From Pantoea rodasii (lineage in GTDB: Bacteria > Pseudomonadota > Gammaproteobacteria > Enterobacterales > Enterobacteriaceae), in the NCBI RefSeq assembly GCF_002095465.1, contig NZ_MLFP01000017.1:1-64000 (forward strand): a stretch of 64,000 nt of DNA, given 5' to 3'. Positions within the stretch are counted from its first letter, which is position 1, and each line of letters opens with the position of its first letter. This document shows, in pieces, positions 47,183 through 56,979 of this stretch. Both the position numbers and the translations under genes were made by a program. The notes under the pieces were generated by a model. It did no database searches. It was not told the DNA's origin and was given only the letters and a program-made list of their open reading frames with translations.

Positions 47183-48454
47183 ATGTCGATTCGCTTTCCA
47201 CTGCAGGCAGACGGTTTACTGGATGCGCCGCAATCTGCACCGCGTTTCAAGTCGGTTGCGGGTACCGGGAATACGCCCCTCGCTCAGGGCACCGCCGTGT
47301 TCAGCAGTGACGAGGTGTTTTCGCCGCTGATGATCATGAAGCAGTCGGCGCTGGAGAATAATCTGCGCCAGCTGGCTGCGTTTTGCCGCGAGAACGGTGT
47401 GCTGCTTGCGGCGCACGGTAAAACCTCGATGTCACCGGCGGTTCTGCGGCGCGCCATCACTGATGGCGGTGCGTGGGGGCTGGGCGCTGCCACCCCGGCA
47501 CACGTGCGCGCGCTACGGCAGTTTGGTATCCGCAATGTGTTCCTGGCCAATGAACTGGTCGATCCGGCGGGCATTCGCTGGATTGGGCAATGGCAGCAGC
47601 AGCACCCGGATCACGGTTTCCTGTGCTACGTCGATTCACTGCAAGGCGTCAAATTGCTGGAACAGCATCTCGGCGATACGCAGATTTCCGTGCTGCTGGA
47701 AATGTCAGTGAGTGGCGGCCGTACCGGATGCCGTTCATTGCCGCAAGCGCTGGATATTGCGCATGCCGTCCATGCCAGCCCAGCACTAAAGCTGGTGGGC
47801 GTGGCCGGTTATGAGGGCGCGCTCGGCGCGGGTCGTGACGAGGCTGGGATTCAGCGCGTTAAGGATTACTGCCAGATGATGATTGATACCGCTGCTTTGC
47901 TGGCAGAGAAACAGCTGTTCAGCGACGATCACATTATCCTGAGCGCTGGCGGCGGTGCCTGGTTTGACGTGGTGACGGCATGTTTCACCGCCGCTAACCT
48001 GCCGCTGCCGATGACGCCGTTGATTCGCTCCGGTGCCTACATGGCGCATGACAGCGGCTTGTATGCACGCATCGCCCCGTTCGCGCAGCCCGGCGCCTGC
48101 CACCATTTTGATGCGGCGCTAGAGATTTGGGGCCGGGTGTTGTCACGTCCTGAACCGGGGCTGGCATTCGTGGATTTTGGCCGACGCGATGTGCCGTTCG
48201 ATCAGGATCTACCGAATCCGTTGTGGATCCGCAATGCAGACGGCAGCGAGCCTCGCGCGGCAACGCATCTGCGCATCAGCGACGTTAACGATCAGCATGC
48301 GTACCTGCTACTGCCTGAAGATGAACCGCTGCAACCGGGTGATTGGGTGGGATGCGGCATTTCTCATCCTTGTACCGCCTTCGATAAATGGCGTTATTTG
48401 CCGCTGGTGGATGACGATTATTGCGTCACAGATTCACTGGAAACAGCATTCTGA
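47183..48454 (+). CDS. PLP-dependent D-amino-acid lyase/deaminase (D-threonine aldolase/DSD1-like)
   Basis: A 423-aa fold-type III PLP enzyme. The PLP Lys is in LLAAHGKTSMSP, the GYEG and SAGGGAWFD segments hold the phosphate, and the C-terminal domain has the metal-binding HPCTAFDKW motif of the D-serine dehydratase/D-threonine aldolase group. The substrate is probably a D-hydroxy amino acid imported by the adjacent ABC system, with RidA clearing the imine product. It lies 9 bases after the ATPase gene. A terminator follows. Confidence 0.88.
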   Translation: MSIRFPLQADGLLDAPQSAPRFKSVAGTGNTPLAQGTAVFSSDEVFSPLMIMKQSALENNLRQLAAFCRENGVLLAAHGKTSMSPAVLRRAITDGGAWGLGAATPAHVRALRQFGIRNVFLANELVDPAGIRWIGQWQQQHPDHGFLCYVDSLQGVKLLEQHLGDTQISVLLEMSVSGGRTGCRSLPQALDIAHAVHASPALKLVGVAGYEGALGAGRDEAGIQRVKDYCQMMIDTAALLAEKQLFSDDHIILSAGGGAWFDVVTACFTAANLPLPMTPLIRSGAYMAHDSGLYARIAPFAQPGACHHFDAALEIWGRVLSRPEPGLAFVDFGRRDVPFDQDLPNPLWIRNADGSEPRAATHLRISDVNDQHAYLLLPEDEPLQPGDWVGCGISHPCTAFDKWRYLPLVDDDYCVTDSLETAF

Positions 48455-48463
48455 CCACAAAAA

Positions 48464-48485
48464 AGGCTGCCAATTCTGGCAGCCT
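48464..48485. terminator. Terminator hairpin after the D-amino-acid operon
   Basis: A 9-bp perfect stem (AGGCTGCCA / TGGCAGCCT) with a four-base loop, preceded by an A run and followed by gttct. The A run makes it strongest as a terminator on the minus strand, so it may serve both directions. Confidence 0.7.
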
Positions 48486-48574
48486 GTTCTGGCACATCCC
48501 TGTACGACCATGTGGGGTCAGACGCTGTGCCTTCAATGAACAGATAATAACATAAATTATAATTAGCAGGCTAG

Positions 48575-49271
48575 TTAATTTATCGCCAAAGCCAAATTTA
48601 CCGCGTCTTCTGCATGGATCAGCGTGGTATCAAACAGCGGCACGCTGGCATCTTCCGCATTCACCAACAGGGTGATTTCGGTACATCCCAGAATAATCGC
48701 CTCTGCTCCCTGGGCCACCAGCTCTGCAATGATTTCGCGATAGCGAGCCCGCGATGCCTCACGAATAACGCCGAGGCACAGTTCCTGATAAATGATATCG
48801 TGCACGGTTTTTCGCCCTGACGCATCCGGCACCAACACCTCAATGCCGGATTGCGCCAGACGTCCTTTATAGAATTCCTGCTCCATAGTGAACGCCGTAG
48901 CCAGCAGGCCCACTTTTTTTCACGCCCGCTTGTTGGATGCGTTGCGCGGTGGCATCCGCAATATGCAGCAGGGGGATATCGACGGCATCGGTAATCTGAT
49001 GCGCGACTTTGTGCATGGTGTTAGTGCACAGCACAATAAAGTCTGCCCCGCCCTGCTCCAGACTGCGTGCGGCTTGTGCCAGAATCTCGCCCGCCTGCTG
49101 CCACTCACCGGCCACCTGCAGTTTCTCGATTTCCTGAAAATCCACGCTGTACATCAGGCTGCGCGCGGAGTGCAATCCGCCCAACTGCTGCTTCACCTGT
49201 TGATTGATAATACGGTAGTACAGCGCCGTCGATTCCCAACTCATTCCACCGATCAAGCCAATCATTTTCAT
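48575..49271 (-). pseudogene. Broad-specificity Asp/Glu racemase (YgeA/RacX-like), frameshifted
   Basis: ATG 49271 opens MKMIGLIGGMSWESTALYYR with the first catalytic Cys in LCTNTMHK. The frame is disturbed at a run of seven A (48914-48920 region). With six A it continues VKKVGLLATAFTMEQEFY and reaches the second Cys in GCTEITLL, ending at 48575, about 232 aa. The extra A may be an assembly error. Related enzymes such as YgeA racemise several amino acids; beside a D-amino-acid operon it may interconvert the imported substrate. Confidence 0.78.
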
Positions 49272-49287
49272 CTGCGATTATCCTTTA

Positions 49288-51368
49288 TCAAGCCTGTTCA
49301 GCACTGTACGGGATTTCCGGCCAACGCGCTGAAGGAAACAACGATAAGCGGATGTTGAACAAATGGAACATCGGCGCAAACAGCGCCTGCTCCTGCTGCG
49401 TGCGCGCCTCTAATCTCAGTAACAGGCGATTAAGCTCGAGGAGCAACGCCGGATGCGGCTGAGTTTGCAGAGATTTAAGTCTTTGCTTGAGGAACACGCT
49501 TAGTTCATGAAACATCGCCGCACTCTCAATGCCGTTAGCGGTGAGCAACGCTTTATGCCGCGTGTAGTAGTCGTAGCAGTTGGCACCCAGCCACGCTTCG
49601 GCTATCAGATTGCCGCCGGAAACCAGGTCTGGTGAAGGATCGACGCGCTTACGCGGCAGGATGATGTTAACTCTGTCGAGCGTGCGCGCCACGAACTGTT
49701 GGCGTGCCGTCATCGTTACCGTATTGAGGCGCAGCGCAGCGATAAACTGCAGCAGATCGCGGATCCCTTTGCGCACCGCACGCTTCGCAGTCCAGGACGG
49801 ACGCTTGTTGCGGATCAGCAACGTCAGCACCAGAGCGATGACAATCCCCACCAGCGTCGAGATCATGGCGTTCACTATAAGAAGAAGATCTGGTTTGAAA
49901 TGGTGACTCATGCCAATCAGACCCGGAATTTGCGTCGCGACAATCAAGCCAATCAGGTTGGTGGCGGGATTTGCAATCACCAAACCTAGCGCGAATAAGC
50001 CAGGCGCAAGACAAATAATCATCGCCTCGAATGTGACCGCCTGCGGTATCAGCACCGTGACGTAGAGCAGGCTGATTACCATCGAGATCAGCACGCCTTT
50101 GAGGAACAGTTTCATCGGCGCAATCGGGCTGTCGAGTCCGGCAAAGAATGAGCAGAGCACCGCCGCCATCATCGGGGCCGTCGAGCCATCCTTCCAGCCG
50201 CTGCCTATCCAGAACAGGCAAGTGGCAAACGTCGCGAAGAACGCAGTGAAACACGAGAGCAGCAGCAAACCTTTATCCACGTGTTTGTGAGCGCGCACGG
50301 TTTTCCCCGGCTTCACAGTAGGTGTCCACTCACTCACGCGTTCACTGACGCTGTGGTAGGCATTGGCAATGCGAACAAATTGAGCAGGCGCTCCAGCAAA
50401 CCGATGAGCAAAATGCTCTCCTCACTGTTGAGGAGCCCTTCTTGCCAGGCCTGTTTTAACTGCGCTTGCGCGACGGTCAGGACATCGTGAACCTGAACCT
50501 GATCATCGCCATTCAGCCATAACAAAAACTGCTGGAACGCCTCAGCAATGTATTCTGGAAAACGGACCTCCTGTTGCGCCAACAGGTTAAGGCGTGACTC
50601 AATCGCCGTGAGCGTCGGAATCAGGTAGGAAAGATGTTGATACTGCACGCTAACCAGGCGCACTAAGCGCCGCGCCGCATCACCCTCATAGACGCAGTGC
50701 GTAATCAGGGTTTCCACGCTAAGCGGATAGTTAGCCATTTGGACCAGAATATCTTCGCGCTCGATCGATTTTTCAGCAGGCATCGCCGTGACCAGTTCGC
50801 TACACAGCTTGCGCGCGTTTTGATACCACTGGCTGACGCTTTGCTCCAGCAGGCTCCGCATCGAAACCGGCAAGATCAAACGGTGTACCAGGCTGCTACA
50901 AATGATTGCCACGGTGATCTCTTCGATACGCGAGATTACCGTGTAGGTGATAGCCGTCGGTGACGTCACGTCTGGAAAACCCATGATGGCCGCGCTGTAG
51001 CCCGCCAGCATAAACACATAGCTTTTCGGCGTGCGGTCATGCAGTGACAGGTAAAGGCACACGGCAACCCACAGCGAAATACACAGGCTGAACAACATCG
51101 GTGATTCTACCGTGATGGGATAAATCAGCAGTGTAAACAGCCCGCCCAACACGGTGCCGAAGAAGCGAAACACTGATTTCGACACGGTCGATCCCGAATA
51201 GAGCTGTGAGGCAACGTACACTGTAGTCAGTGACCAGGCCGGTTTATCGAGATTGAGTTCCAGAGCGATATAAAAAGCCAGAAAGGCGGCAAGACAAGTT
51301 TTGGCAGAAAACAACACTGCGCTTTGTGAAAACCACTTCATAGAGCGAATGAAACCCGTAGCAGGCAA
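49288..51368 (-). pseudogene. FUSC family exporter (YccS/AaeB-like), apparently split by a frameshift
   Basis: Two frames, 51368-50334 (344 aa) and 50337-49288 (349 aa), each carry one FUSC repeat: an N-terminal block of about five membrane spans followed by a soluble helical part. In enterobacteria such proteins are single chains of about 650-690 aa. The first stop and the GTG restart of the second overlap by four bases and differ by one base in frame, so a missing base near 50340 would fuse them. Alternatively they are truly two coupled genes. Members export aromatic acids or related compounds. Confidence 0.7.
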
Positions 51369-51591
51369 CGTAAGTGCCTATCCTGACAGAAGCATATCGA
51401 TATGACATTTTGATTTGTTATACAAATTATTACCGTGCTAATTATCTGGGCATCTATGCAAATTGAAATGACACACTGATTACAGTAAATGATCGCGATC
51501 ACAAAAATTAGGTTATAAGCGATCGAAATTAGTTATTTATTGGTTATATAAGCGCTTTGCTATGGTGAGAAAAAACCCTTAAGGACTCATC

Positions 51592-52539
51592 ATGCAAACA
51601 AAAATTCCTGCTCTCAGCGCGTTAGCCCTGAGCTTTGGCCTGCTTTCTGCGCACGCTTTCGCTGCCAATCCAGAAACCGTGACCATTGGCTATCAGAAAG
51701 CCAACATTTTCGCGCTGTTGAAATACCGCGGCACGCTGGATGAAACCTTCAAGAAGGAAGGGATCAACATCCGATGGGTCGAATTCCCCGCAGGCCCGCA
51801 GATGCTGGAAGGGTTAAACGTGGGCAGCATTGATTTGGCCGCCACCGGCGATGCACCGCCCGCCTTCGCACAGGCCGCCAAAGCGGACTTGATTTACCTC
51901 GGTCACTCCCCTGCTAACCCCAAAACTGAAGCGATCGTGGTACCTAAAGATTCATCGATTAAGAGTGTGGCAGATCTGAAAGGCAAGCGTGTGGGTCTGA
52001 ACAAGGGATCTGACGTGAACTACTTGCTGGTGAAAGCGCTGGAAGATGCGGGCCTGAATTATAAAGATGTGAAACCCGTTTACCTGCCGCCAGCGGATGC
52101 GCGAGCTGCCTTCCAGAAAGGCGCGATTGATGCGTGGGTGATTTGGGATCCGTTCCTTGCCGAAGTCGAAGCCAATGCTGATGCGCGTGAAATCCGCAAC
52201 GCAGAAGGCCTGGTGCCGCATTACACCTTCTATCTTGCCAGCCGTCCCTTCGCTGAGGGTCATCCCGACACCGCTAAGCAAGTCGTGGATGAATTGAGTA
52301 AGTTGAGCGAGTGGGCAAATGCCAATCAGGGTGAGGCCGCCGCGATTTTGTCGAAATCGACTGGATTGGATAAAGCGATTTGGCAGACGACATTGAAACG
52401 CCTGCCGTATGGTGCCACGCGCATGACGCCAAAGGTGTTTGATGAACAGCAGGCGCTGGCGGATACCTTTACCCGCGTCGGGCTGCTGCCGGTGAAAGTG
52501 GATGTGCGCAGTGCGACCTGGTCGCTGGATAAGAAGTAA
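51592..52539 (+). CDS. ssuA: Aliphatic sulfonate binding protein SsuA
   Basis: A 315-aa periplasmic protein with a clear signal peptide (SALALSFGLLSAHAFA) and the SsuA pattern: TIGYQKANIFALLK, VEFPAGPQMLEGLNVG, PADARAAFQKGAIDAWVIWDPF. It should bind alkanesulfonates for an SsuBC importer, but no ssuB or ssuC lies next to it here. AAGG is upstream of ATG and a strong terminator follows. The domain fused to the sigma54 activator at the right end of the window is its close relative. Confidence 0.9.
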   Translation: MQTKIPALSALALSFGLLSAHAFAANPETVTIGYQKANIFALLKYRGTLDETFKKEGINIRWVEFPAGPQMLEGLNVGSIDLAATGDAPPAFAQAAKADLIYLGHSPANPKTEAIVVPKDSSIKSVADLKGKRVGLNKGSDVNYLLVKALEDAGLNYKDVKPVYLPPADARAAFQKGAIDAWVIWDPFLAEVEANADAREIRNAEGLVPHYTFYLASRPFAEGHPDTAKQVVDELSKLSEWANANQGEAAAILSKSTGLDKAIWQTTLKRLPYGATRMTPKVFDEQQALADTFTRVGLLPVKVDVRSATWSLDKK

Positions 52540-52547
52540 TGTCAATC

Positions 52548-52567
52548 GGGCGCTCCAGAGAGCGCCC
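52548..52567 (+). terminator. Terminator after ssuA
   Basis: An 8-bp perfect stem GGGCGCTC/GAGCGCCC with a CAGA loop followed by ttatcattg, nine bases after the ssuA stop. It also lies just downstream of the convergent SfnB-like gene. Confidence 0.7.
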
Positions 52568-52582
52568 TTATCATTGTTTCGT

Positions 52583-53797
52583 TTAACCTTCCCCGCGCCC
52601 AATCTGCCAAATCCCGGTCGGCGGCGTGCCGCTGACCTTCCAGCCACCAATATCGCGTGCTTTATAAATCACTGGATTGTGCGACGACACGGTACGGGCA
52701 TTGCGCCAGTGGCGATCCAGCGCTTTGCTGATACGCGTATCCGATGCGCCAAGCGCGTTAAACAACTCAGTCGCGGCACGCGGCACCAGTTCGCTGGCAA
52801 TCACCTGCGCCTGGCCCGCTTCAGCTTCTGCCAGCGCATTCACTGCCAGAAGTTGCGCTTCGTCGCTGCTTAAGTGCGCTTCATACGCTGATTGCAGTGA
52901 ATGTGTTGCGCGGATCACCGTGGCTTCCACCGCAAACGCCAGGCTGGTAATTTCGCCAATCACCTGTAGCACTTGTGCATCCTGACGCGATGCATCGCCG
53001 TTGCCGTGGCTGTAAATACGATGGCGCGCGGCCACCGCCCGTGCGCCATCTCGCGCCACCGCACGTCCAATACCTGCCAGCGTTGCTAACAGCACGTGTT
53101 GATAGAACGCGGTTTGATAACGGAAACGCGTAGCAAAATCGAAAACGTGTTCCTGCTCGACGTGCGCGTTGTCGAACCGCGTGGTGCCGCTGCCGGTTAA
53201 GCGCTGTCCAAACCCATCCCAGTCGTCCTCACGCGTCACACCAGGTTGGTGAGTACTTACCAGAGCGATGACATCGCCCTGATTGTCGTTGCGCCGGGCA
53301 TAAACATCGATCCAGTCGGCGTATAAAGTGCCGGTGCTGTAAAACTTCTCGCCGCTGAGCGTCCAGCCATTTGTGGCTGGCGTGACGCGAGTGATCACAT
53401 CACCGAGCTTCACCGTGCCAATTTCCGTCCAGCCGCTGCCTACCAGCTCGCCATCGATAAAGCGGCGGAACCAGCGAGCACGCTCTGCGCTGTCTGGCTG
53501 GTTGAGGCGGTCTTCCACAAATGCGAAGTGCGCACGCAGCGCCTGCGGCAGGTTGGAATCAGCTTCCGCCAGTTCTGTCAGCAGTTGGAACAACTGCGGC
53601 AGCGATGCACCCCATCCGCCCTGCTCTTTTGGGATACGTACGGTGCCAAAGCCCGCTTCTTTTAACCAGGTTATCGCTTCATGGGGCAACGTGCGACTAC
53701 GTTCGCGTTCCACTGCGCCTTCCGCAATGCGGTCAAACAGCGGGCGGAAGTGCGCGGCCAGCGCAGCATAATCGGTGCCTGTAGAAAGTTGGCTCAT
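52583..53797 (-). CDS. SfnB/DszC-like acyl-CoA-dehydrogenase-fold oxidoreductase
   Basis: A 404-aa flavoprotein from ATG 53797 (AGGAG six bases upstream). It has the acyl-CoA dehydrogenase fold: N-terminal helical domain (FGTVRIPKEQGGWGAS), central beta domain with KFYSTGTLYADW, and the C-terminal helical pair. The SfnB/DszC branch uses reduced flavin for sulfur acquisition from organosulfur compounds. It is the second gene after the MFS gene, nearly overlapping it, and lies in the organosulfur region. Confidence 0.87.
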   Translation of the reverse strand: MSQLSTGTDYAALAAHFRPLFDRIAEGAVERERSRTLPHEAITWLKEAGFGTVRIPKEQGGWGASLPQLFQLLTELAEADSNLPQALRAHFAFVEDRLNQPDSAERARWFRRFIDGELVGSGWTEIGTVKLGDVITRVTPATNGWTLSGEKFYSTGTLYADWIDVYARRNDNQGDVIALVSTHQPGVTREDDWDGFGQRLTGSGTTRFDNAHVEQEHVFDFATRFRYQTAFYQHVLLATLAGIGRAVARDGARAVAARHRIYSHGNGDASRQDAQVLQVIGEITSLAFAVEATVIRATHSLQSAYEAHLSSDEAQLLAVNALAEAEAGQAQVIASELVPRAATELFNALGASDTRISKALDRHWRNARTVSSHNPVIYKARDIGGWKVSGTPPTGIWQIGRGEG

Positions 53798-53799
53798 AA

Positions 53800-55233
53800 T
53801 CACTCCTGATGAGAAAGATCGTCGATGTCGTGGCGCGTCGGTTCATGGCGCACCGCAAGCAGGAAGAAGATCGGGATAATGGCAGCAAGCGACACCACCC
53901 AGAACATATTGGTGCCCAGCGCGGCCTGCAGAATCGGCAGAATAAACAGCGCTAATGCACTGCCCACACCGGAAAGCGCGCGGCTGAAACCAACGCCCGT
54001 TGCGCGAATAGAGGTTGGATAAGACAGTGCCGGATAGACCATCAACTGCGCGCCCGGTCCGAAACCTTCTGCAAACAACCACAAGCCCAGCATCAGTATC
54101 GCAAACACAATCCCTGCGATGGCTTCGGGATGACCAATCATCGCCAGGGCAATCAACGCAAAGAACTGCAAAGCAAAGCCGGCGATGGCAACGTGACGCG
54201 ACGGATATTTCCACGCCAGACGCATACCCAACAATCCACCGGTAAAGGCAAACAGCGCATTCAGGCCCAACGACGCGGAGATAGTTTCAAACACCCCGGC
54301 ACCGAGGAACTGCGCGAGGATCGAGGGCAGGAAGAAAGCGATCGCGGTGTATTCAAACGAGATACAGATGTTCATCACGCCTGCCACGATGGTGCGTTCA
54401 CGCCAGGGTTTCTGGAACAACACGCGGAAACTCACTTTCGGTGCCGCTTCTGCGGGAGGTGCTTCGGGTTCCGCCTCATGCGCATGAATGCCGTAAGAGT
54501 CTCGCAAAATACGCACTGCGGATTTCAGATCGCCCTGATTAGCCGCCCATAACGGCGATTCGTTCATGAACTTGCTGCGCACCGCGATGATCAACAATGC
54601 GGGAACGGCACCGAACAGCAGCGATGCGCGCCACAACCAATCGAGGTGATCTTTAGGCAATAGGAAGTAGAGACCGAAGATCAGCAGGAAGCACACCGTA
54701 GATGCGGCGTACCACATTGGGCACCATGCAGCGAGTCGCGCGGCTTTGTTGCCTTTGCCGGCGAATTTCGAAAACTCCGCCAGGTAAGACATTGCCACCG
54801 GCAAGTCGATGCCTACGCCAATCCCCATCAGGAAGCGCGCGCCTATCAACACCCAAACGTTGGGCGCTAATCCTGCTGCGATAGCGGATACCACGAAGAA
54901 CAGCATGTCCGCCATAAACACTGAGTAGCGACCATATTTGTCGGTGAGCCAGCCCCCAATCAAATTGCCCACAATGGTGCCCACCATGATTGAGGAGGTT
55001 ACCAGCCCGGTGATGAACGGTGAAATCTGGAACTCGCGTACCACATCGTCAATCCCGTAGGAGAGCGTGGTGAGATCGTAGGCATCAAGAAAGACGCCGC
55101 CGAGCGCGAGGAACACAATCATGCGCGCATAATTGTTTTTGTCACTGCGGGTGTTGATCAGCCTTGCCACATCACTGACCGAACGTACCGGTTCAGACAC
55201 CGGTAAGGTGTTTTCTAAAGGAACGGAACTCAT
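53800..55233 (-). CDS. MFS transporter, probably for an organosulfur or aromatic substrate
   Basis: A 477-aa protein with 12 spans and the MFS motif GGWLTDKYGRYSVF between spans 2 and 3. The layout resembles aromatic-acid/phosphate-type symporters (LDAYDLTTLSYGIDDV at span 1). It precedes the SfnB-like gene in the same unit, so it may supply that enzyme. A terminator separates it from the ABC operon upstream. Confidence 0.85.
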   Translation of the reverse strand: MSSVPLENTLPVSEPVRSVSDVARLINTRSDKNNYARMIVFLALGGVFLDAYDLTTLSYGIDDVVREFQISPFITGLVTSSIMVGTIVGNLIGGWLTDKYGRYSVFMADMLFFVVSAIAAGLAPNVWVLIGARFLMGIGVGIDLPVAMSYLAEFSKFAGKGNKAARLAAWCPMWYAASTVCFLLIFGLYFLLPKDHLDWLWRASLLFGAVPALLIIAVRSKFMNESPLWAANQGDLKSAVRILRDSYGIHAHEAEPEAPPAEAAPKVSFRVLFQKPWRERTIVAGVMNICISFEYTAIAFFLPSILAQFLGAGVFETISASLGLNALFAFTGGLLGMRLAWKYPSRHVAIAGFALQFFALIALAMIGHPEAIAGIVFAILMLGLWLFAEGFGPGAQLMVYPALSYPTSIRATGVGFSRALSGVGSALALFILPILQAALGTNMFWVVSLAAIIPIFFLLAVRHEPTRHDIDDLSHQE

Positions 55234-55361
55234 AACGCCTCATATTGTTTTTTATCGTGCAGGTGAGGATGTTATAAGCGCTAATCGCTCAGGACCAAAA
55301 CAACAATTAGTGATATTAAATTTTTATAAAACAATAACATAAATAAAAAGCAAACGCAGAA

Positions 55362-55388
55362 ACCCAGACGCGTTTTGCGCGTCCGGGT
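55362..55388 (-). terminator. Terminator at the end of the organosulfur operon
   Basis: An 11-bp stem (ACCCGGACGCG / CGCGTCTGGGT on the minus strand, one wobble pair) with a CAAAA loop, followed downstream by a T-rich stretch. It lies 20 bases after the binding-protein stop (55409) and ends the ssuD operon. Confidence 0.7.
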
Positions 55389-55408
55389 GACCGGTTAAAT
55401 CGTGGAAA

Positions 55409-56284
55409 TTAGTCAGCAGAAACCGGCACTAACACCCCTTTCACTAACGGGTCATCGGTGGTTTTTAACCACTGCTGCACGCGAGGATCGGAGAATGCCT
55501 GCTTGAGTTTGGTGATGTTTTCCTGCTCCAGATATGGCGTGCCAATCACCAATTGCGATGCAAAAGTGCGTGGCGCCGGTGGGAACAGAATGCCCTTATC
55601 GCGGGTCACTTTTCCGGCATCAAATTGCGAAACGTAGCCGATGGCCGCATCCACCGAGTTCAGCGCGCGTGGCATGGTCAACAAATCGAGTTCTTTGAAT
55701 ACAAAGCCATGCGGATTGCCGACGATATTCTTCAGTTTGGCCGTGCGCGGTTCAACATTAGGATCGAGGGTGATCAAGCCCTGTCGCGCCAGCAGCCACA
55801 GAGCCTGCCCCTGATTAGCGCCGTCGTCCGGCACCACAATAGTTGCGCCCTGCGGCAGATCGGCGATGGATTTATAGCGATCGGAATAAACACCAAACGC
55901 CCACTGGAAGAGCGGCAGCGCCGAGGTCAGTTTGAAACCGTTCGCATCCACTACCTGCTTGAGCCACCACTGGTGCTGATACACCGTGGCGGCATACTGT
56001 CCATCAGCGACTGCGCGGTCTGCCTGTACCGGATCCTGCACGCCCACGGCTTCCAGCTTCAGGCCATAATCTGGTGCGATGTGCTCGCCGACATACTCAA
56101 TTAACTTCTGCTCACCCGCCATCGCCGGTTCAAAGTGAATCTGTAATGTGGTGCCAAAAACCACGGCCTGTGGCTGTTGGCTACGCCAGAACCAGGCAGC
56201 CGCCGCCAGCACAATGACCACTACAATCAGTAGCAGCCACGGCCAGCGCCGGGTTTTACGAAGTTCAAATTCTTGTGTTGTCAT
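55409..56284 (-). CDS. MetQ/NlpA-family binding protein with membrane anchor
   Basis: A 291-aa binding protein of the methionine-type ABC family (NlpA/MetQ). Instead of a cleaved signal or lipobox it has an N-terminal membrane anchor (RRWPWLLLIVVVIVLAAAAWFW). The binding domain has FEPAMAGEQKLIEYV, YQHQWWLKQVV and GYVSQFDAGK. It overlaps the permease gene by four bases. Beside sulfur-scavenging enzymes it probably carries a sulfur compound rather than methionine itself. Confidence 0.85.
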   Translation of the reverse strand: MTTQEFELRKTRRWPWLLLIVVVIVLAAAAWFWRSQQPQAVVFGTTLQIHFEPAMAGEQKLIEYVGEHIAPDYGLKLEAVGVQDPVQADRAVADGQYAATVYQHQWWLKQVVDANGFKLTSALPLFQWAFGVYSDRYKSIADLPQGATIVVPDDGANQGQALWLLARQGLITLDPNVEPRTAKLKNIVGNPHGFVFKELDLLTMPRALNSVDAAIGYVSQFDAGKVTRDKGILFPPAPRTFASQLVIGTPYLEQENITKLKQAFSDPRVQQWLKTTDDPLVKGVLVPVSAD

Positions 56285-56979
56285 AGCGATGTCCCCTGAG
56301 GATGGCGTAATACCGTGACCAATCGGTCACCGAGAAATTGAAGGGTTTGAATTAACGCGATCAGCACCACAATGGTGGCGATCATGATGTGGTTATCGAA
56401 ACGCTGATAGCCGTAGACCACGGCTAAATAGCCGATGCCGCCAGCGCCGATGGTTCCGGCGATGGCGGAGTACTCGATCATGGAAATCAGATTGAGGGTA
56501 ATGGCCGCCACGATGGCCGGAAGCGCTTCACTGAGCTGTGCCGAGCGGATGATCTGCCAGCGCGAACCGCCGCACACCAAACCCACCGCAGTGACTTCGC
56601 CTGGCAGTTCACGCAGCGCGTTATCCACTAAGCGACCAAAAAACGGAATGCCTGCTGTAATCATTGGCACCACGGCAGCGGGAATACCGATGGTGGTGCC
56701 AGTGAGCCAGAAAGTGAACGGGATAATCGCGGCCATCAATACCAGAAACGGCAATGAACGCCCCATGTTCACGATCCAGCTCAGTACCCGATTAACGCCA
56801 CGATGCGGAAACAATCCCCGCGTTGAGGTGTTGAACAGCACGACACCCACCACGCCGCCAAACGTCACCACGAACAGCATCACGATGCCGACCATCAACG
56901 CCGTTTCGCCCAGCGCGGGTAGCATCAACGTTGGGATTTCCAGCCATGGCGTATCCTGACTGATGACTGAGACGCTCAT
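56281..56979 (-). CDS. MetI-type ABC permease
   Basis: A 232-aa permease with five spans, with PAVVPMITAGIPFFGRLVDNAL and LINLISMIEYSAIAGTIGAGGIG typical of MetI. It overlaps the genes on both sides by four bases, so the ABC genes are translationally coupled. Confidence 0.88.
   Translation of the reverse strand: MSVSVISQDTPWLEIPTLMLPALGETALMVGIVMLFVVTFGGVVGVVLFNTSTRGLFPHRGVNRVLSWIVNMGRSLPFLVLMAAIIPFTFWLTGTTIGIPAAVVPMITAGIPFFGRLVDNALRELPGEVTAVGLVCGGSRWQIIRSAQLSEALPAIVAAITLNLISMIEYSAIAGTIGAGGIGYLAVVYGYQRFDNHIMIATIVVLIALIQTLQFLGDRLVTVLRHPQGTSL

Noticed and set aside
51490-51515. CRP-like site near GATCGCGATCACA upstream of ssuA
   Set aside because: Only one half matches the CRP consensus; the palindrome GATCGCGATC alone is not enough.
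51400-51591. Sigma54 promoter upstream of ssuA
   Set aside because: Partial GG and GC elements exist but not at the required 12-base distance.
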